Assembly: GCF_004011865.1 (NCBI RefSeq)
Contig: NZ_RKLP01000015.1
Location: forward strand, 78,139 to 142,138
Source of the DNA: Prescottella agglutinans
GTDB taxonomy: Bacteria > Actinomycetota > Actinomycetes > Mycobacteriales > Mycobacteriaceae
Length of the DNA: 64,000 nucleotides
Direction: 5' to 3'
The notes under the pieces are model-generated. The model saw nothing but the letters and a program-made list of their open reading frames with translations, was not told where the DNA came from and did no database searches. Position numbers and translations under genes: made by a program. Shown one piece after another: positions 45,588 through 54,705 of this stretch (position 1 is its first letter; every line of letters begins with the position of its first letter).

Positions 45588-47313
45588 CCTGGTGATCCGG
45601 GGCGGTCTCGTGGTCGACGGAACCGGTGCGGCCCCGCGCACCGCCGACGTCGCCGTCGACGACGGCCGCACCACGACGGTGGGCGAGGTGCCCGGTGCCG
45701 GACGTCGCGAGATCGACGCCACCGGCAGGCTCGTCACCCCGGGGTTCGTCGACATCCACACGCACTACGACGGGCAGGTGACGTGGGATCCGCTGCTGAC
45801 ACCGTCGTCGCTGCACGGTGTCACCACCGTGGTCATGGGCAACTGCGGGGTCGGGTTCGCCCCCGTCGAGCACGACCAGCGCGACTGGTTGATCAGCCTG
45901 ATGGAGGGGGTCGAAGACATTCCCGGAACCGTTCTGGCCGAGGGGATGACGTGGAACTGGGAGACGTTCCCCGAGTATCTCGACGCGATCGACACCCCGC
46001 ACGCCATCGACTTCGCGGCGCAGTTGCCGCACGGCGCCCTACGTACCTACGTGATGGGTCGTCGCGGCGGCGACCACCGGGCGCGGCCGACCGAGGACGA
46101 GATGGAGCGTATGTGCGACATCGTGGCCGAGGCGGTCGAGGCCGGCGCGCTGGGCTGGTCCACGTCGCGTTCCGCGGTGCACAGGGCGTCGGACGGTTCA
46201 CCTACGCCGAGTCTCACGGCGTCGCGCGACGAACTGACCGGCATGGCGCGCGGTCTCGCGAAGGCCGGGGCCGGCGTCATCGACTTCATCTCCGACTTCA
46301 TGGACGAGCCGGAGGAAATGGAGTTCGTCGGCGCGATCGTGGAGGCCGCGCAACGTCCGATGTCGGTGTCGGTGGTGCAGAGTGAGCGAGCGCCCGACAA
46401 GTGGCGCAGCCTGCTCGACGGGCTGGCGGAAGTATCTGCGAAGCAGAACATTCCGATCACCGGCCAGGTGGCGCCCCGTGCGGTCGGCGTCATGCTCGGC
46501 TGGGAGCTCAGCTGGCATCCGTTCATGGCGTATCCCGGCTACCGGGTCCTAGCGGACCTGGCGCCGGCGGAGCGGGTGGAACAGTTGCGCCGTCCGGAGG
46601 TGCGGGCGGCTCTCCTCGCGGAGAAGCCCGAGACCGACAGCGAGTTCGTCGAGCGTCTCTCGACACGGTTCGACCAGGTGTATCTGCTCGGTGACCCCCC
46701 GAACTACGAACCGGGGGTGGATGACTCCGTCGCGGCCATGGCGACACGGTCCGGGGTGAGCCCCGCCGAGGTCGCGTACGACGCGATGATGGAGCAGGAC
46801 GGCCGCGGCCTGCTGTACTTTCCGATGCTGAACTACGCGGCCGGCAATCTCGACGCCGTCCGGGAAATGCTCGCGCGGACCGACACCGTGCCGGCCCTCG
46901 GCGACGGCGGTGCGCACTGCGGCGCCATCTGTGACGCCAGCTTCCCTACCACGCTCCTGACTCACTGGGGCCGCGATCGGCAGGGCGACGGTCGATTCCC
47001 CGTGGAGTGGTTGGTGAAGCGGCACACCGCCGACACCGCCGCCGTGGTCGGGTTGCTCGATCGCGGCCAGGTGTGCGTCGGTTACCGGGCCGACCTCAAC
47101 GTGATCGACTTCGATCGCCTCACGGTCGATCGGCCCGAGGTGCTCTACGACCTCCCGACCGGGGGACGACGCCTGATGCAGACCGCCACCGGATACGTCG
47201 CGACCGTGGTGGCCGGCGAAGTGGTGTTCGAGCACGGTGAGCACACCGGCGTGCTGCCGGGCCGCTTGGTCCGGGGCGCGCGGCCGGCGCCTCCGGCGGC
47301 CGCGACCACCTGA
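45580..47313 (+). CDS. D-aminoacylase/N-acyl-D-amino acid deacylase-family amidohydrolase
   Basis: The 577-aa enzyme starts with the urease-like beta-sandwich piece (VIRGGLVVDGTGAAPRTADV) and then the metal motif DIHTHYDGQ (His60, His62). Further marks are GNCGVGFAP, GWSTSRS, and GDGGAHCGAICD late in the barrel. This branch includes N-acyl-D-amino acid deacylases and related amide hydrolases. The start inside the esterase gene is supported by gagg five bases upstream. It presumably hydrolyses an amide or cyclic imide linked to the imported substrate. A bidirectional terminator follows. Confidence 0.9.
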   Translation: MHDLVIRGGLVVDGTGAAPRTADVAVDDGRTTTVGEVPGAGRREIDATGRLVTPGFVDIHTHYDGQVTWDPLLTPSSLHGVTTVVMGNCGVGFAPVEHDQRDWLISLMEGVEDIPGTVLAEGMTWNWETFPEYLDAIDTPHAIDFAAQLPHGALRTYVMGRRGGDHRARPTEDEMERMCDIVAEAVEAGALGWSTSRSAVHRASDGSPTPSLTASRDELTGMARGLAKAGAGVIDFISDFMDEPEEMEFVGAIVEAAQRPMSVSVVQSERAPDKWRSLLDGLAEVSAKQNIPITGQVAPRAVGVMLGWELSWHPFMAYPGYRVLADLAPAERVEQLRRPEVRAALLAEKPETDSEFVERLSTRFDQVYLLGDPPNYEPGVDDSVAAMATRSGVSPAEVAYDAMMEQDGRGLLYFPMLNYAAGNLDAVREMLARTDTVPALGDGGAHCGAICDASFPTTLLTHWGRDRQGDGRFPVEWLVKRHTADTAAVVGLLDRGQVCVGYRADLNVIDFDRLTVDRPEVLYDLPTGGRRLMQTATGYVATVVAGEVVFEHGEHTGVLPGRLVRGARPAPPAAATT

Positions 47314-47334
47314 TCCGCGATCACCCGAACGAGA

Positions 47335-47367
47335 AAGTCCCCGTCACTCGCCGAGTGACGGGGACTT
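47335..47367. terminator. Bidirectional terminator
   Basis: A 16-bp perfect stem (aagtccccgtcactcg at 47335-47350, cgagtgacggggactt at 47352-47367) lies between the convergent amidohydrolase and binding-protein genes, with A-rich and T-containing flanks. Confidence 0.85.
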
Positions 47368-47382
47368 CCTGCCTGCACAGGA

Positions 47383-48987
47383 TCAGTTCTTCTTGAATGC
47401 CTTGTCGAACAGGATGATTCCGTCGACGCTCGGGTTGGCGCGGTACACGTCGTCCGACCACGCGATGTAGTTGACGCCGGCACCCCACGAGAGGAACGGC
47501 TGATCGGTGTTCACGAGCTTCTGGATGTCCACGATCGAGGCGCGCTTGGCCGTGTCGTCCGGTGCCGAGAGCACCTTGCCGAGCAGCTCGTCCATCTGCG
47601 GGCTCTTGTAGCCGAGGATGTTGTTCGTCGACGTGCTGGACAGCGCGCTGAACAGCCGGATCTCGGGCGCGACGTCCGAGACGCTGTAGGCGCTGTAGGC
47701 CATGTCGTAGTTGCGGTCGATGTAGAGCCGCTTGACCATGTCCGTGATGCTGCTCGTGGACTCCAGCGACACATCGAACCCGATGGCGTTCATCTGGGCC
47801 TGAACGGCGAGTGCCATCTGCTGCGCGTCGGGATCGTTGACGCCGACGTAGGTGATCTTGCCGTCGAAGCCGTCAGCCTTGGCTTGGTCGAGCAGTTCCT
47901 TGGCCTTCGCCGGGTCCGGGGTGATTCCGGTGGTGTCGCCGAACCACTGGGACCACGGCTGGAACAGGTCGGTTCCGGGCATGCCCTCGCCGGCACGCAC
48001 GCGCTGGTTCAGGACCTCGGGATCGACGGCGTAGGCGATCGCCTGGCGGACACGCGGATCGGCCGCCGGGCGCCCGGGTGCTTCGTTGAGCTGACCGACC
48101 ATCGACATGCTCACTGTTTCGATGTAGCCGGGGAACTCGGCCTTGGCGGCGTTCACGGTCGCCGCGTTGCGGAGGTAGACCATGTCGACGCCGTTGGTCT
48201 TCAGGGCGTCGATCTTGGGCTGCTCACCGGCGATGGCGACGAACTTCAGGCCCTCGAGGTTCGGTGCGCCGCCCCAGTAGTCCGGGCGGGCCTTGAGCTG
48301 GAGTTCCTGCTGCGGCTGCAGGCTGACGACCGTGAACGGCCCGGCCCCGATCGGGGTGAACTTGTCGCCCTGCTGGGAGGACGGCGCGACGATCATGCCG
48401 TGGCCGTAGGCCAGCATCGCGGGGAACGTGCGCCACGGCTGCTTGAGGGTGAAGACGACTGTCGACGGATCCTGCGCCACGTTGCTCGCCACCATCTGGG
48501 TGTACACCTGCGAGTTGCCACCGCGCCGCTGGTTGTACCGGTTGATGCTCGCCACGACGGCGTCCGCGTCGAGCGGAGACCCGTCGCTGAACGTCACGCC
48601 GTCCCGGAGCTTCAGGGTCCAGGTCAGGTGGTCGGCGCTCTCCTCGAACGACTTCGCCAGCTGCGGCTGGAAGCTCTGCGACGCGGTGTCGTAGCGCATC
48701 AGCACGTCGTACACCGCCGCCATCTCGGTGCCGCCGGTCGCTCCCGCGGGCTGCGTCACCGTCGGATCCAGACTCGTCACCGGCGCGTACGACGCGAAGC
48801 TCAGGGTGCCGCCGGACACCGGCGTGCCGCCGTCGCCCTGGTCGCCGAGGACGCCGTACGCGGTCGTCGTCGGTCCGGACGAGCTGTCCTGGCTGTCGCC
48901 TTCGGCGTTGGCGCAGCCGGCGAGGGCGACGGCGCCGACCGCGACCATCGCCAACATCCGGCCGACCCTGCTCGAATACTTACTCAT
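47383..48987 (-). CDS. Orphan Opp-type substrate-binding lipoprotein
   Basis: The 534-aa protein has a lipoprotein signal with lipobox ALAGC and the SBP family 5 core (MAAVYDVLMRYDTAS, LTWTLKLRDGVTFSDGSPL, DPRVRQAIAYAVDPE). It is colinear with the binding protein at 52075-53685: both have the GGTEMAA/GGSEMAA motif, the FxxWSQW motif and the same overall length. No permease lies next to it on this strand. It is divergent from the GntR regulator and probably feeds the 53752-57863 transporter with a related ligand. ATG at 48987; a promoter is proposed at 49154-49182. Confidence 0.9.
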   Translation of the reverse strand: MSKYSSRVGRMLAMVAVGAVALAGCANAEGDSQDSSSGPTTTAYGVLGDQGDGGTPVSGGTLSFASYAPVTSLDPTVTQPAGATGGTEMAAVYDVLMRYDTASQSFQPQLAKSFEESADHLTWTLKLRDGVTFSDGSPLDADAVVASINRYNQRRGGNSQVYTQMVASNVAQDPSTVVFTLKQPWRTFPAMLAYGHGMIVAPSSQQGDKFTPIGAGPFTVVSLQPQQELQLKARPDYWGGAPNLEGLKFVAIAGEQPKIDALKTNGVDMVYLRNAATVNAAKAEFPGYIETVSMSMVGQLNEAPGRPAADPRVRQAIAYAVDPEVLNQRVRAGEGMPGTDLFQPWSQWFGDTTGITPDPAKAKELLDQAKADGFDGKITYVGVNDPDAQQMALAVQAQMNAIGFDVSLESTSSITDMVKRLYIDRNYDMAYSAYSVSDVAPEIRLFSALSSTSTNNILGYKSPQMDELLGKVLSAPDDTAKRASIVDIQKLVNTDQPFLSWGAGVNYIAWSDDVYRANPSVDGIILFDKAFKKN

Positions 48988-49153
48988 GAAGCAACCTCCA
49001 CGGTTCGGGGTTGACGCCCGCGCTGTCGGTACGGGCTGAAGTGCGCGTCCGCCTGATCGAGTTGATTTCTCGGGCCCCGACAGGGCAGAGCGCCCGGTCG
49101 CCGAGTGCTGACGGCCACGGCGCTCACCGCCGATCGGTCCGTTGCAGACTCGG

Positions 49154-49182
49154 ACTCTAACCGGACCGACTGCTGTCCACAA
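49154..49182 (-). promoter_or_regulatory. Promoter for the orphan binding protein
   Basis: On the minus strand, TTGTGG (49177-49182), a 17-base spacer and TAGAGT (49154-49159) are well placed, giving a leader of about 160 bases. The same -35 and spacer occur in the divergent promoter at 49313. The gap 48988-49463 otherwise holds no gene I can support. Confidence 0.45.
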
Positions 49183-49312
49183 GGACCCAGGCGATTCGGT
49201 GATTCCACACTGTCGCAGAGGTATTCGGCCGCGTCTCGGACAGCGGTGTCGAACCCGCCCGGGGGTGCTCCAGTCTGTCGAACAGTTGACCGGCCCAATC
49301 CGTGCGAAACGC

Positions 49313-49368
49313 TTGTGGAATTGAGAAATGCGTCCTAGATTGTCGGGACGCGGGTTTGTATAGACAAA
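49313..49368 (+). promoter_or_regulatory. GntR promoter and HutC-type operator
   Basis: TTGTGG (49313-49318), a 17-base spacer and TAGATT (49336-49341) form a promoter. Just downstream of the expected start lies TTTGTATAGACAAA (49355-49368), with 5-bp perfect arms. This resembles the GT-TATA-AC class of sites bound by HutC-subfamily GntR proteins, and the gene downstream encodes one. Autorepression is the likely use. Confidence 0.55.
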
Positions 49369-49463
49369 GTCCTCGCCGCGTTTTCGCAGGTCGCCGGCTC
49401 TTCCGGGCGGGTGCGTGCGGCAGCGACGAGGGCAACCGGCACCGAGGCGGGAGGGTTCACGTG

Positions 49464-49526
49464 ATGTACCAGGGAGTGCGTTCGTTACCCGTCTCCGGAG
49501 ACGTGCGGAGAGCCCCTGGGCCGTGA
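49464..49526 (+). CDS. 20-aa leader peptide of the GntR gene
   Basis: An ATG eight bases after gggaggg (49449-49455) opens a 20-codon frame whose TGA overlaps the GTG of the GntR gene (GTGA). The GntR gene has no good ribosome binding site of its own, so its translation is probably coupled to this short frame. The peptide contains LPVSGDVRRAPGP at its end; the Pro-rich finish could slow ribosomes. No sequence family is recognised. Confidence 0.5.
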   Translation: MYQGVRSLPVSGDVRRAPGP

Positions 49527-50233
49527 CGGATCCGCAGCATGTGATCCTCGCTCAGGAACTGATCGCGCGGATCAAGGCAGGAGAGTTCCAGGTGGGGGAC
49601 AGGTTGCCCACCGAGCTCGAACTGTGCGAGAGCCGTTCGCTGGCCCGCGGGACGGTGCGGCAGGCGCTCAAGCATCTCGAGGACGCTGGACTGATCAGTC
49701 GACGGCGGGGTGCGGGCACCACTGTCGCCGCGCCACCACCACTCGACGGGTATCAGGCGTTCGTCACCAGCAGGGCCGAGATGCTCGCCTTCGTGCAGCA
49801 CACGATGATTCGGGATCCCGAGTCCAATATCGTTGTGGCGGAGATGGATCTGGCCCAACGGCTCGGCGTACCCGTCGGCAGTGAGTGGTACTGCGTGTCC
49901 GGCGCACGTGAGGTACGTGGATCGGCGGGTACGCCGGTCTGCTGGAGTGAGCTGTACCTGAAAGCGGACCTCCCTCATCGACGAATGTTGCTGACTGGGC
50001 GGTTCGACATCGTCAACCTCGTGCGGCAGCGTATCGAGCAGGAGGTCGCGGCGGAGACCGTCGCGCCCGCCATTGCTAGTGCACTCGGTGTCGAAAAGGC
50101 GAGTGCGGCACTGGTTGTCGTTCATCGACACTTCAACTCGATCGACGTCCTGGAGGCGGTGGGAGTGCACACGCACCCTGCCGACCGATACCGCGTCGCT
50201 ACCTCCGTCGGGTCGTCGATCGCTCCGATCTAA
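49523..50233 (+). CDS. GntR-family regulator, HutC subfamily
   Basis: The 236-aa protein has an N-terminal GntR winged helix (AGEFQVGDRLPTELELCESRSLARGTVRQAL, outlined; about 18-62) and a C-terminal UTRA-like ligand domain. That domain has WYCVSGAREVRG, PVCWSELYL and HFNSIDVLEAVGVHTHPADRYRV. This domain pair defines the HutC subfamily. The GTG start overlaps the leader-peptide stop. It is divergent from the orphan binding protein and precedes the amidohydrolase/Opp operon, so it likely responds to the imported compound or its breakdown product. Confidence 0.9.
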   Translation: MTDPQHVILAQELIARIKAGEFQVGDRLPTELELCESRSLARGTVRQALKHLEDAGLISRRRGAGTTVAAPPPLDGYQAFVTSRAEMLAFVQHTMIRDPESNIVVAEMDLAQRLGVPVGSEWYCVSGAREVRGSAGTPVCWSELYLKADLPHRRMLLTGRFDIVNLVRQRIEQEVAAETVAPAIASALGVEKASAALVVVHRHFNSIDVLEAVGVHTHPADRYRVATSVGSSIAPI

Positions 50234-50306
50234 CCCTACCGATGAGTTCGCTCGGGCGGTCGCCGGACCGTTCGGAAAGCTACTGGGCAGTACTTTCGGC
50301 CGAATA

Positions 50307-50335
50307 CTGACATGAATTCTATTGTGAGCTAGCCT
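50307..50335 (+). promoter_or_regulatory. Promoter of the amidohydrolase/Opp operon
   Basis: CTGACA (50307-50312), a 17-base spacer and TAGCCT (50330-50335) lie about 40 bases before the GTG at 50375, which has aggagg at 50364-50369. No copy of the 49355 operator is visible here. Confidence 0.4.
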
Positions 50336-50374
50336 CTTCGAATCACCGTGTGACGCACATCTCAGGAGGGTCGA

Positions 50375-52078
50375 GTGGTCGATTGTTCGGCAGCCAGTCC
50401 GCTTGTGGACGGGCAGCATCCCGACCGGATCTACCTGGGCGGCGTCGTGCGGACCATGCAGGGAGTGGGACGTGCATCGGCCTTCGCGGTCCGTGACGGA
50501 CGGTTCGTCGCGGTCGGATCCGATGCGGAGATCCGCGCGCTGGCGGGTCCCGGCACGGGAACGGTCGATCTGGGCGGTCGAGTGGTGCTTCCGGGATTCA
50601 TCGAAACCCATGTACACCCGCACATGTCGGGTGCGAGCAGTCTTGACGTGGATGCCGGAGTGGAGGCCTGCCCGGACATCGAATCGCTCATCGGTGCGCT
50701 GGCCGCCCGTGCCGCGACCACGGCACCGGGAGAGGCGGTCCGCGCCTCGGGGTTCGACGACAGCCTCGTCGTGGAGGATCGGGGGCTGACCTCGGCGGAC
50801 CTCGACCGCGCCGACGCCGGCCGTCCGATCGTGGTACGGCACCTGTCCGGGCACGGTGTGTACGTCAACTCGTTCGTCATGCGGTCCAAGGGAATCGACC
50901 GGAACACGCCGGATCCCGAAGGTGGTGTCATCGTCCGCGACGCGGCGGGAGATCCCACTGGGGAGTTCCGCGAGATCCCGGCCATGCGCCTGGTGGTCGA
51001 TCCCAGCGAGACGATGCCGGCTCCCGACGAACTCGACGATTCGCTCCGTCGCGCACTGGCACGAATGGCATCCGTGGGTGTCACGAGTTTCCACGACATG
51101 TTCGTCACCCCCGTGATGGCGGACTCGTACCGTCGACTGCGCGCGTCGGGAGAGCTGATCCTCCGGGGTCGGTTGTACGCGGGCTTCGGCATGCTCGACG
51201 GATTCGACGTCGGTGACACGGCCGCAGTGGAGGACGACGACGTCCTGAGTGTCGGTGGCGTGAAACTGATCTCGGACGGATCGATCCAGCTGCACACGGG
51301 TGCGCTCTCGGAGCCCTATCACGACCTGGGGGGTTGCCACTGCGGTGACATGGCGATACCTCCCGGTGACCTCGATGCGATGGTGGCCGGGTGCCACGCC
51401 GCCGGACGGCAGGTGGCGATCCACACGAACGGCGACCGTGCCATCGACCTCGCGCTCGACGCGATCGAGAAGGCCACGGCGGCATCGGGGGGTGCCGGTC
51501 TTCCGCAGCCCGGACTGCAGCACCGCCTCGAACACGTCCAGACGCTGCGCGAGGACCAGATCCTGCGGATGCGGGAACTCGGTGTCGCGGCCTCGGTTTT
51601 CGTCAACCACGTCTACTACTGGGGTGATCGGCACCGGGATCGTTTCCTGGGACCGCTGCGCGGCAGCAGGATCAGCCCGCTCGCGTCGATCGCGGCATCG
51701 GAGTTGCAGTTCGCACTGCACTGCGACAGCCCCGTCACGCCGGTCGATCCGCTGTTCACCATCCACACCGCCGTCAACCGTGTCACGCGTGGCGGACGGG
51801 TGCTGGGGCCGGAGCAGCGGGTCGACGCTCCGACGGCGCTCGCCGGGTACACGACCTCGGCAGCCCGCGTCGGCGCGGAGAGCGCCGTGAAGGGTGCGAT
51901 CGCCCCGGGCATGCTGGCGGACTTCGTAGTTCTCGGGGCCGACCCGCTCACCTGTGATCCGTCGGCGATCAAGGACATCGAGGTGCTCGCGACCGTCGTC
52001 GGCGACCGCGTCGTATACGCGGCCGACCGCGATCTCGGCTCGGCTATCGACGGATCTCACGAAGGAAGGTGCGCATGA
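50375..52078 (+). CDS. YtcJ-type metal-dependent amidohydrolase
   Basis: The 567-aa protein belongs to the amidohydrolase-3/YtcJ group. It has the N-terminal sandwich (IYLGGVVRTMQG), the metal motif ETHVHPHM (His79, His81), KLISDGSIQLHTGALSEPY, HTNGDRAID, RLEHVQ and a late HCDSPVTPVDP. Members hydrolyse amides and sometimes imine bonds. It is the first gene of the operon that continues with the Opp-type transporter, so it probably acts on the imported compound in the cytoplasm. Its stop overlaps the binding-protein start (ATGA). Confidence 0.9.
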   Translation: MVDCSAASPLVDGQHPDRIYLGGVVRTMQGVGRASAFAVRDGRFVAVGSDAEIRALAGPGTGTVDLGGRVVLPGFIETHVHPHMSGASSLDVDAGVEACPDIESLIGALAARAATTAPGEAVRASGFDDSLVVEDRGLTSADLDRADAGRPIVVRHLSGHGVYVNSFVMRSKGIDRNTPDPEGGVIVRDAAGDPTGEFREIPAMRLVVDPSETMPAPDELDDSLRRALARMASVGVTSFHDMFVTPVMADSYRRLRASGELILRGRLYAGFGMLDGFDVGDTAAVEDDDVLSVGGVKLISDGSIQLHTGALSEPYHDLGGCHCGDMAIPPGDLDAMVAGCHAAGRQVAIHTNGDRAIDLALDAIEKATAASGGAGLPQPGLQHRLEHVQTLREDQILRMRELGVAASVFVNHVYYWGDRHRDRFLGPLRGSRISPLASIAASELQFALHCDSPVTPVDPLFTIHTAVNRVTRGGRVLGPEQRVDAPTALAGYTTSAARVGAESAVKGAIAPGMLADFVVLGADPLTCDPSAIKDIEVLATVVGDRVVYAADRDLGSAIDGSHEGRCA

Positions 52079-53685
52079 AGCGATCGACACTTGCCCGTAT
52101 CGGAACGATGTTCACCGCGTTGACCGCCACGACCGTGCTGCTGGCCGGGTGCGCGGGTGGTTCGGGCTCGGCGACCGATGCGTCGGATGTCACGACCGGG
52201 CTGGTCGGCGAGCAGGCCGACGGTGGCGATCCGGTGTCGGGCGGGATGCTGTCGTACGCGACGTACAACGGTGTCAGCAGCCTGGATCCGGCGGACCGGC
52301 AGGACGGCGGCGCGACCGGTGGCAGTGAGATGGCCGCGATCTACGACCTCCTGATGCGCTACGACCCGGAGTCGAAGGAGTACCAGCCGCAGCTGGCGCA
52401 GGCGTTGACGCCGAACGGCGACAACACCGTCTGGACGCTGAAGCTGCGTGACGGTGCGAAGTTCAGCGACGGCACCGCGGTCGACGCGGCGGCGGTGCAG
52501 TGGAGCATCAACCACTACCTGGAGAAGAAGGGCACCCACACGCAGGTGTGGAAGGCGTCGGTCGCCGACGTCTCCTCGCCCGACCCGTCGACGGTGGTGT
52601 TCACGCTCGAGCAGCCGTGGAACGAATTCCCGATCCTGTTCACCACCGGTCCGGGCATGATCGTGGCGCCGTCGTCGATGGCGAGCGGCAAGTTCGCCGC
52701 GGTCGGCGCCGGCCCGTTCGCGGTGGAGAAGTTCGCGTCGCAGGACGAGTTGGTGCTCGCCGCGAACCCCGGCTACTGGAACGGGAAGCCGCACCTGGAC
52801 AAGCTGCGCTTCCCGGCGATCGTGAGCGAGCAGGCCAAGCTGGACGCGCTGCACACCGGCGGCATCCAGGCCGCCTACCTGCGTAATGCCGAGGTGGTGC
52901 ACAACGCGCTCGAGGCCGGCGACGTCGGGTACGTCTACACCACGGACATGGGTGGTGTCGGCAATATCAACCAGCGGGAGGGCCGGGCGGCGTCCGACGA
53001 GCGCGTGCGCAAGGCGATCGTCGCGGCGTTCAACCCGGAGACGTTCAACCAGCGGGTCGAGGGCGGCTTCGGTATGCCGGGCAGCGACATGTTCCAGTCC
53101 TGGTCGCAGTGGCACGGTGACGTCGCCGGTGCGGGCTACGACCCGGAGGCCGCGAAGAAGTACCTCGCCGAGGCGAAGGCCGACGGCTACGACGGCAAGC
53201 TCACGTACGTCGGGCTCAACGATCCGGCGACGCAGCAGAGCGGGCTCGCGTTCCAATCCATGTTGCAGGCAGTCGGGTTCACCGTCGACATCGTCAACAC
53301 GACGAGCATCAACGATCTGGTGAAGACCATGTACGTGCAGCACGACTACGACATCGGGTACGCGGGCTTCAACATCCTCGAGGAGTCCCCGTTCGTGCGC
53401 ATGTACGGCAACTTCTACAGCGAGTCGACGTCGAACGTCCTCGGCTACAAGAACCCCGAGATGGACACCCTGCTCGGCAAGCTGCAGACCGCACCGAGCG
53501 ATGACGAACGCCGCAAGGTCCTCGAGGACATCCAGACCGTCGTGAACGACACCGCACCGGTGATCGTCGTCAACGCCGGTAAGTACTTCATCCCGTGGAG
53601 CGCGAATGCGCACGGGATCACCCCCAGTGCGGACGGGATCATGCTCTTCGGAAATGCCTGGCTCGCTTCCGATTCCGCGTCCTAG
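52075..53685 (+). CDS. Opp-type ABC importer substrate-binding lipoprotein
   Basis: The 536-aa protein has a lipoprotein signal (LLAGC) and the SBP family 5 core, with MAAIYDLLMRYDPES, WTLKLRDGAKFSDGTAV and DERVRKAIVAAFNPE. It is the paralogue of the 47383-48987 protein. I chose ATG 52075 because gaaggaagg is five bases upstream and the start overlaps the previous stop; a GTG two codons earlier is possible. It is followed by its two permeases and two ATPases. Confidence 0.92.
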   Translation: MKRSTLARIGTMFTALTATTVLLAGCAGGSGSATDASDVTTGLVGEQADGGDPVSGGMLSYATYNGVSSLDPADRQDGGATGGSEMAAIYDLLMRYDPESKEYQPQLAQALTPNGDNTVWTLKLRDGAKFSDGTAVDAAAVQWSINHYLEKKGTHTQVWKASVADVSSPDPSTVVFTLEQPWNEFPILFTTGPGMIVAPSSMASGKFAAVGAGPFAVEKFASQDELVLAANPGYWNGKPHLDKLRFPAIVSEQAKLDALHTGGIQAAYLRNAEVVHNALEAGDVGYVYTTDMGGVGNINQREGRAASDERVRKAIVAAFNPETFNQRVEGGFGMPGSDMFQSWSQWHGDVAGAGYDPEAAKKYLAEAKADGYDGKLTYVGLNDPATQQSGLAFQSMLQAVGFTVDIVNTTSINDLVKTMYVQHDYDIGYAGFNILEESPFVRMYGNFYSESTSNVLGYKNPEMDTLLGKLQTAPSDDERRKVLEDIQTVVNDTAPVIVVNAGKYFIPWSANAHGITPSADGIMLFGNAWLASDSAS

Positions 53686-53751
53686 AACCTGATCCACCGC
53701 AACACTGAAGTTTGGGACGCCCCATGAACACAGGAAGGAGGCGATGACGCG

Positions 53752-54705
53752 ATGGCGCGAACAGTGATCGACAAGTTGATCGAACTGGTCGTCGTGCTCT
53801 TCATCGTCAGTCTCGGCACGTTCGCCCTCGTATCGTTCATTCCGGGCGATCCGTCGGTCGCGATACTCGGTGAGGGGCATGCGCCCGAGGACTATGCGCG
53901 CGTGCGCGCCGAGATGGGGCTCGACGATCCCTTCCTGACGCGGTACTGGCACTGGCTGTCGGGCGCGCTGCAGGGCGATCTCGGCAACTCGATGGTCCCG
54001 CCGCAGGGCCCGGTGACCGACAGCATCAGCGCGGCGATCCCGGTCAGTCTCCAGTTGGCCGTCATGGGCCTGTTCATCGCGCTCGCCGTCGCGGTGCCGC
54101 TGGCGATGTTCTCGGCACGGCACCAGGGCGGCTGGATCGATCGCGCGATCGGCGCCGGCACGTTCGGCGTGCTGTCGATCCCGAGCTTCCTGTCGGGTCT
54201 GCTGCTGATCATGGTGATGGTCAACTACCTCGGGTGGTTCCCGCGCTCCCAGTGGGTCCGGATCTCGGACGGGTTGGGGCAGAACCTGTATCACGCGATT
54301 CTGCCGGCGATCGCCATCAGCCTGTTGGAGATGGCGATGTTCACGCGGATCCTGCGCAGCGACCTGGTGATGACGCTGAAGGAGAACTTCATCCTCGTCG
54401 CCAAGGCCAAGGGCATGTCGAACGCGCGGTTGCTGTTCAGCGACGCGCTGCGCCCGTCGTCGTTCTCGCTGATCACGATGCTGGGCATCGTCCTCGGCTC
54501 GATGATCGGCAGCACCGTCATCGTCGAGACGCTGTTCTCGCTGCCGGGTATGGGATCGCTCGTCGTCCGTGCGGCGCAACAGGGTGACATGCCGATGGTG
54601 CAGGGTGCGGTGCTGGTGATCGCGGTCATCTACGTGGTGGCCAACGGTGTCATCGACATCTCCTACGGATACCTCGACCCAAGGAGCCGACGAGCCCATG
54701 TCTGA
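53752..54705 (+). CDS. ABC importer permease, OppB/DppB type
   Basis: The 317-aa permease contains SFIPGDPSVAILGE, DPFLTRYWHWLSG, six hydrophobic segments, the EAA-type loop AKAKGMSNARLLFSDALRPS and SLPGMGSLVVRAAQQGD. The ATG at 53752 is eight bases downstream of another ATG (53744) that would give only seven codons; aggagg at 53735-53740 could serve either. It overlaps the next permease gene by eight bases. Confidence 0.92.
   Translation: MARTVIDKLIELVVVLFIVSLGTFALVSFIPGDPSVAILGEGHAPEDYARVRAEMGLDDPFLTRYWHWLSGALQGDLGNSMVPPQGPVTDSISAAIPVSLQLAVMGLFIALAVAVPLAMFSARHQGGWIDRAIGAGTFGVLSIPSFLSGLLLIMVMVNYLGWFPRSQWVRISDGLGQNLYHAILPAIAISLLEMAMFTRILRSDLVMTLKENFILVAKAKGMSNARLLFSDALRPSSFSLITMLGIVLGSMIGSTVIVETLFSLPGMGSLVVRAAQQGDMPMVQGAVLVIAVIYVVANGVIDISYGYLDPRSRRAHV

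Noticed and set aside
53744..53767. Seven-codon frame just before the OppB-type permease
   Set aside because: It shares the ribosome binding site with the permease, but it is too short to assess and may be chance.
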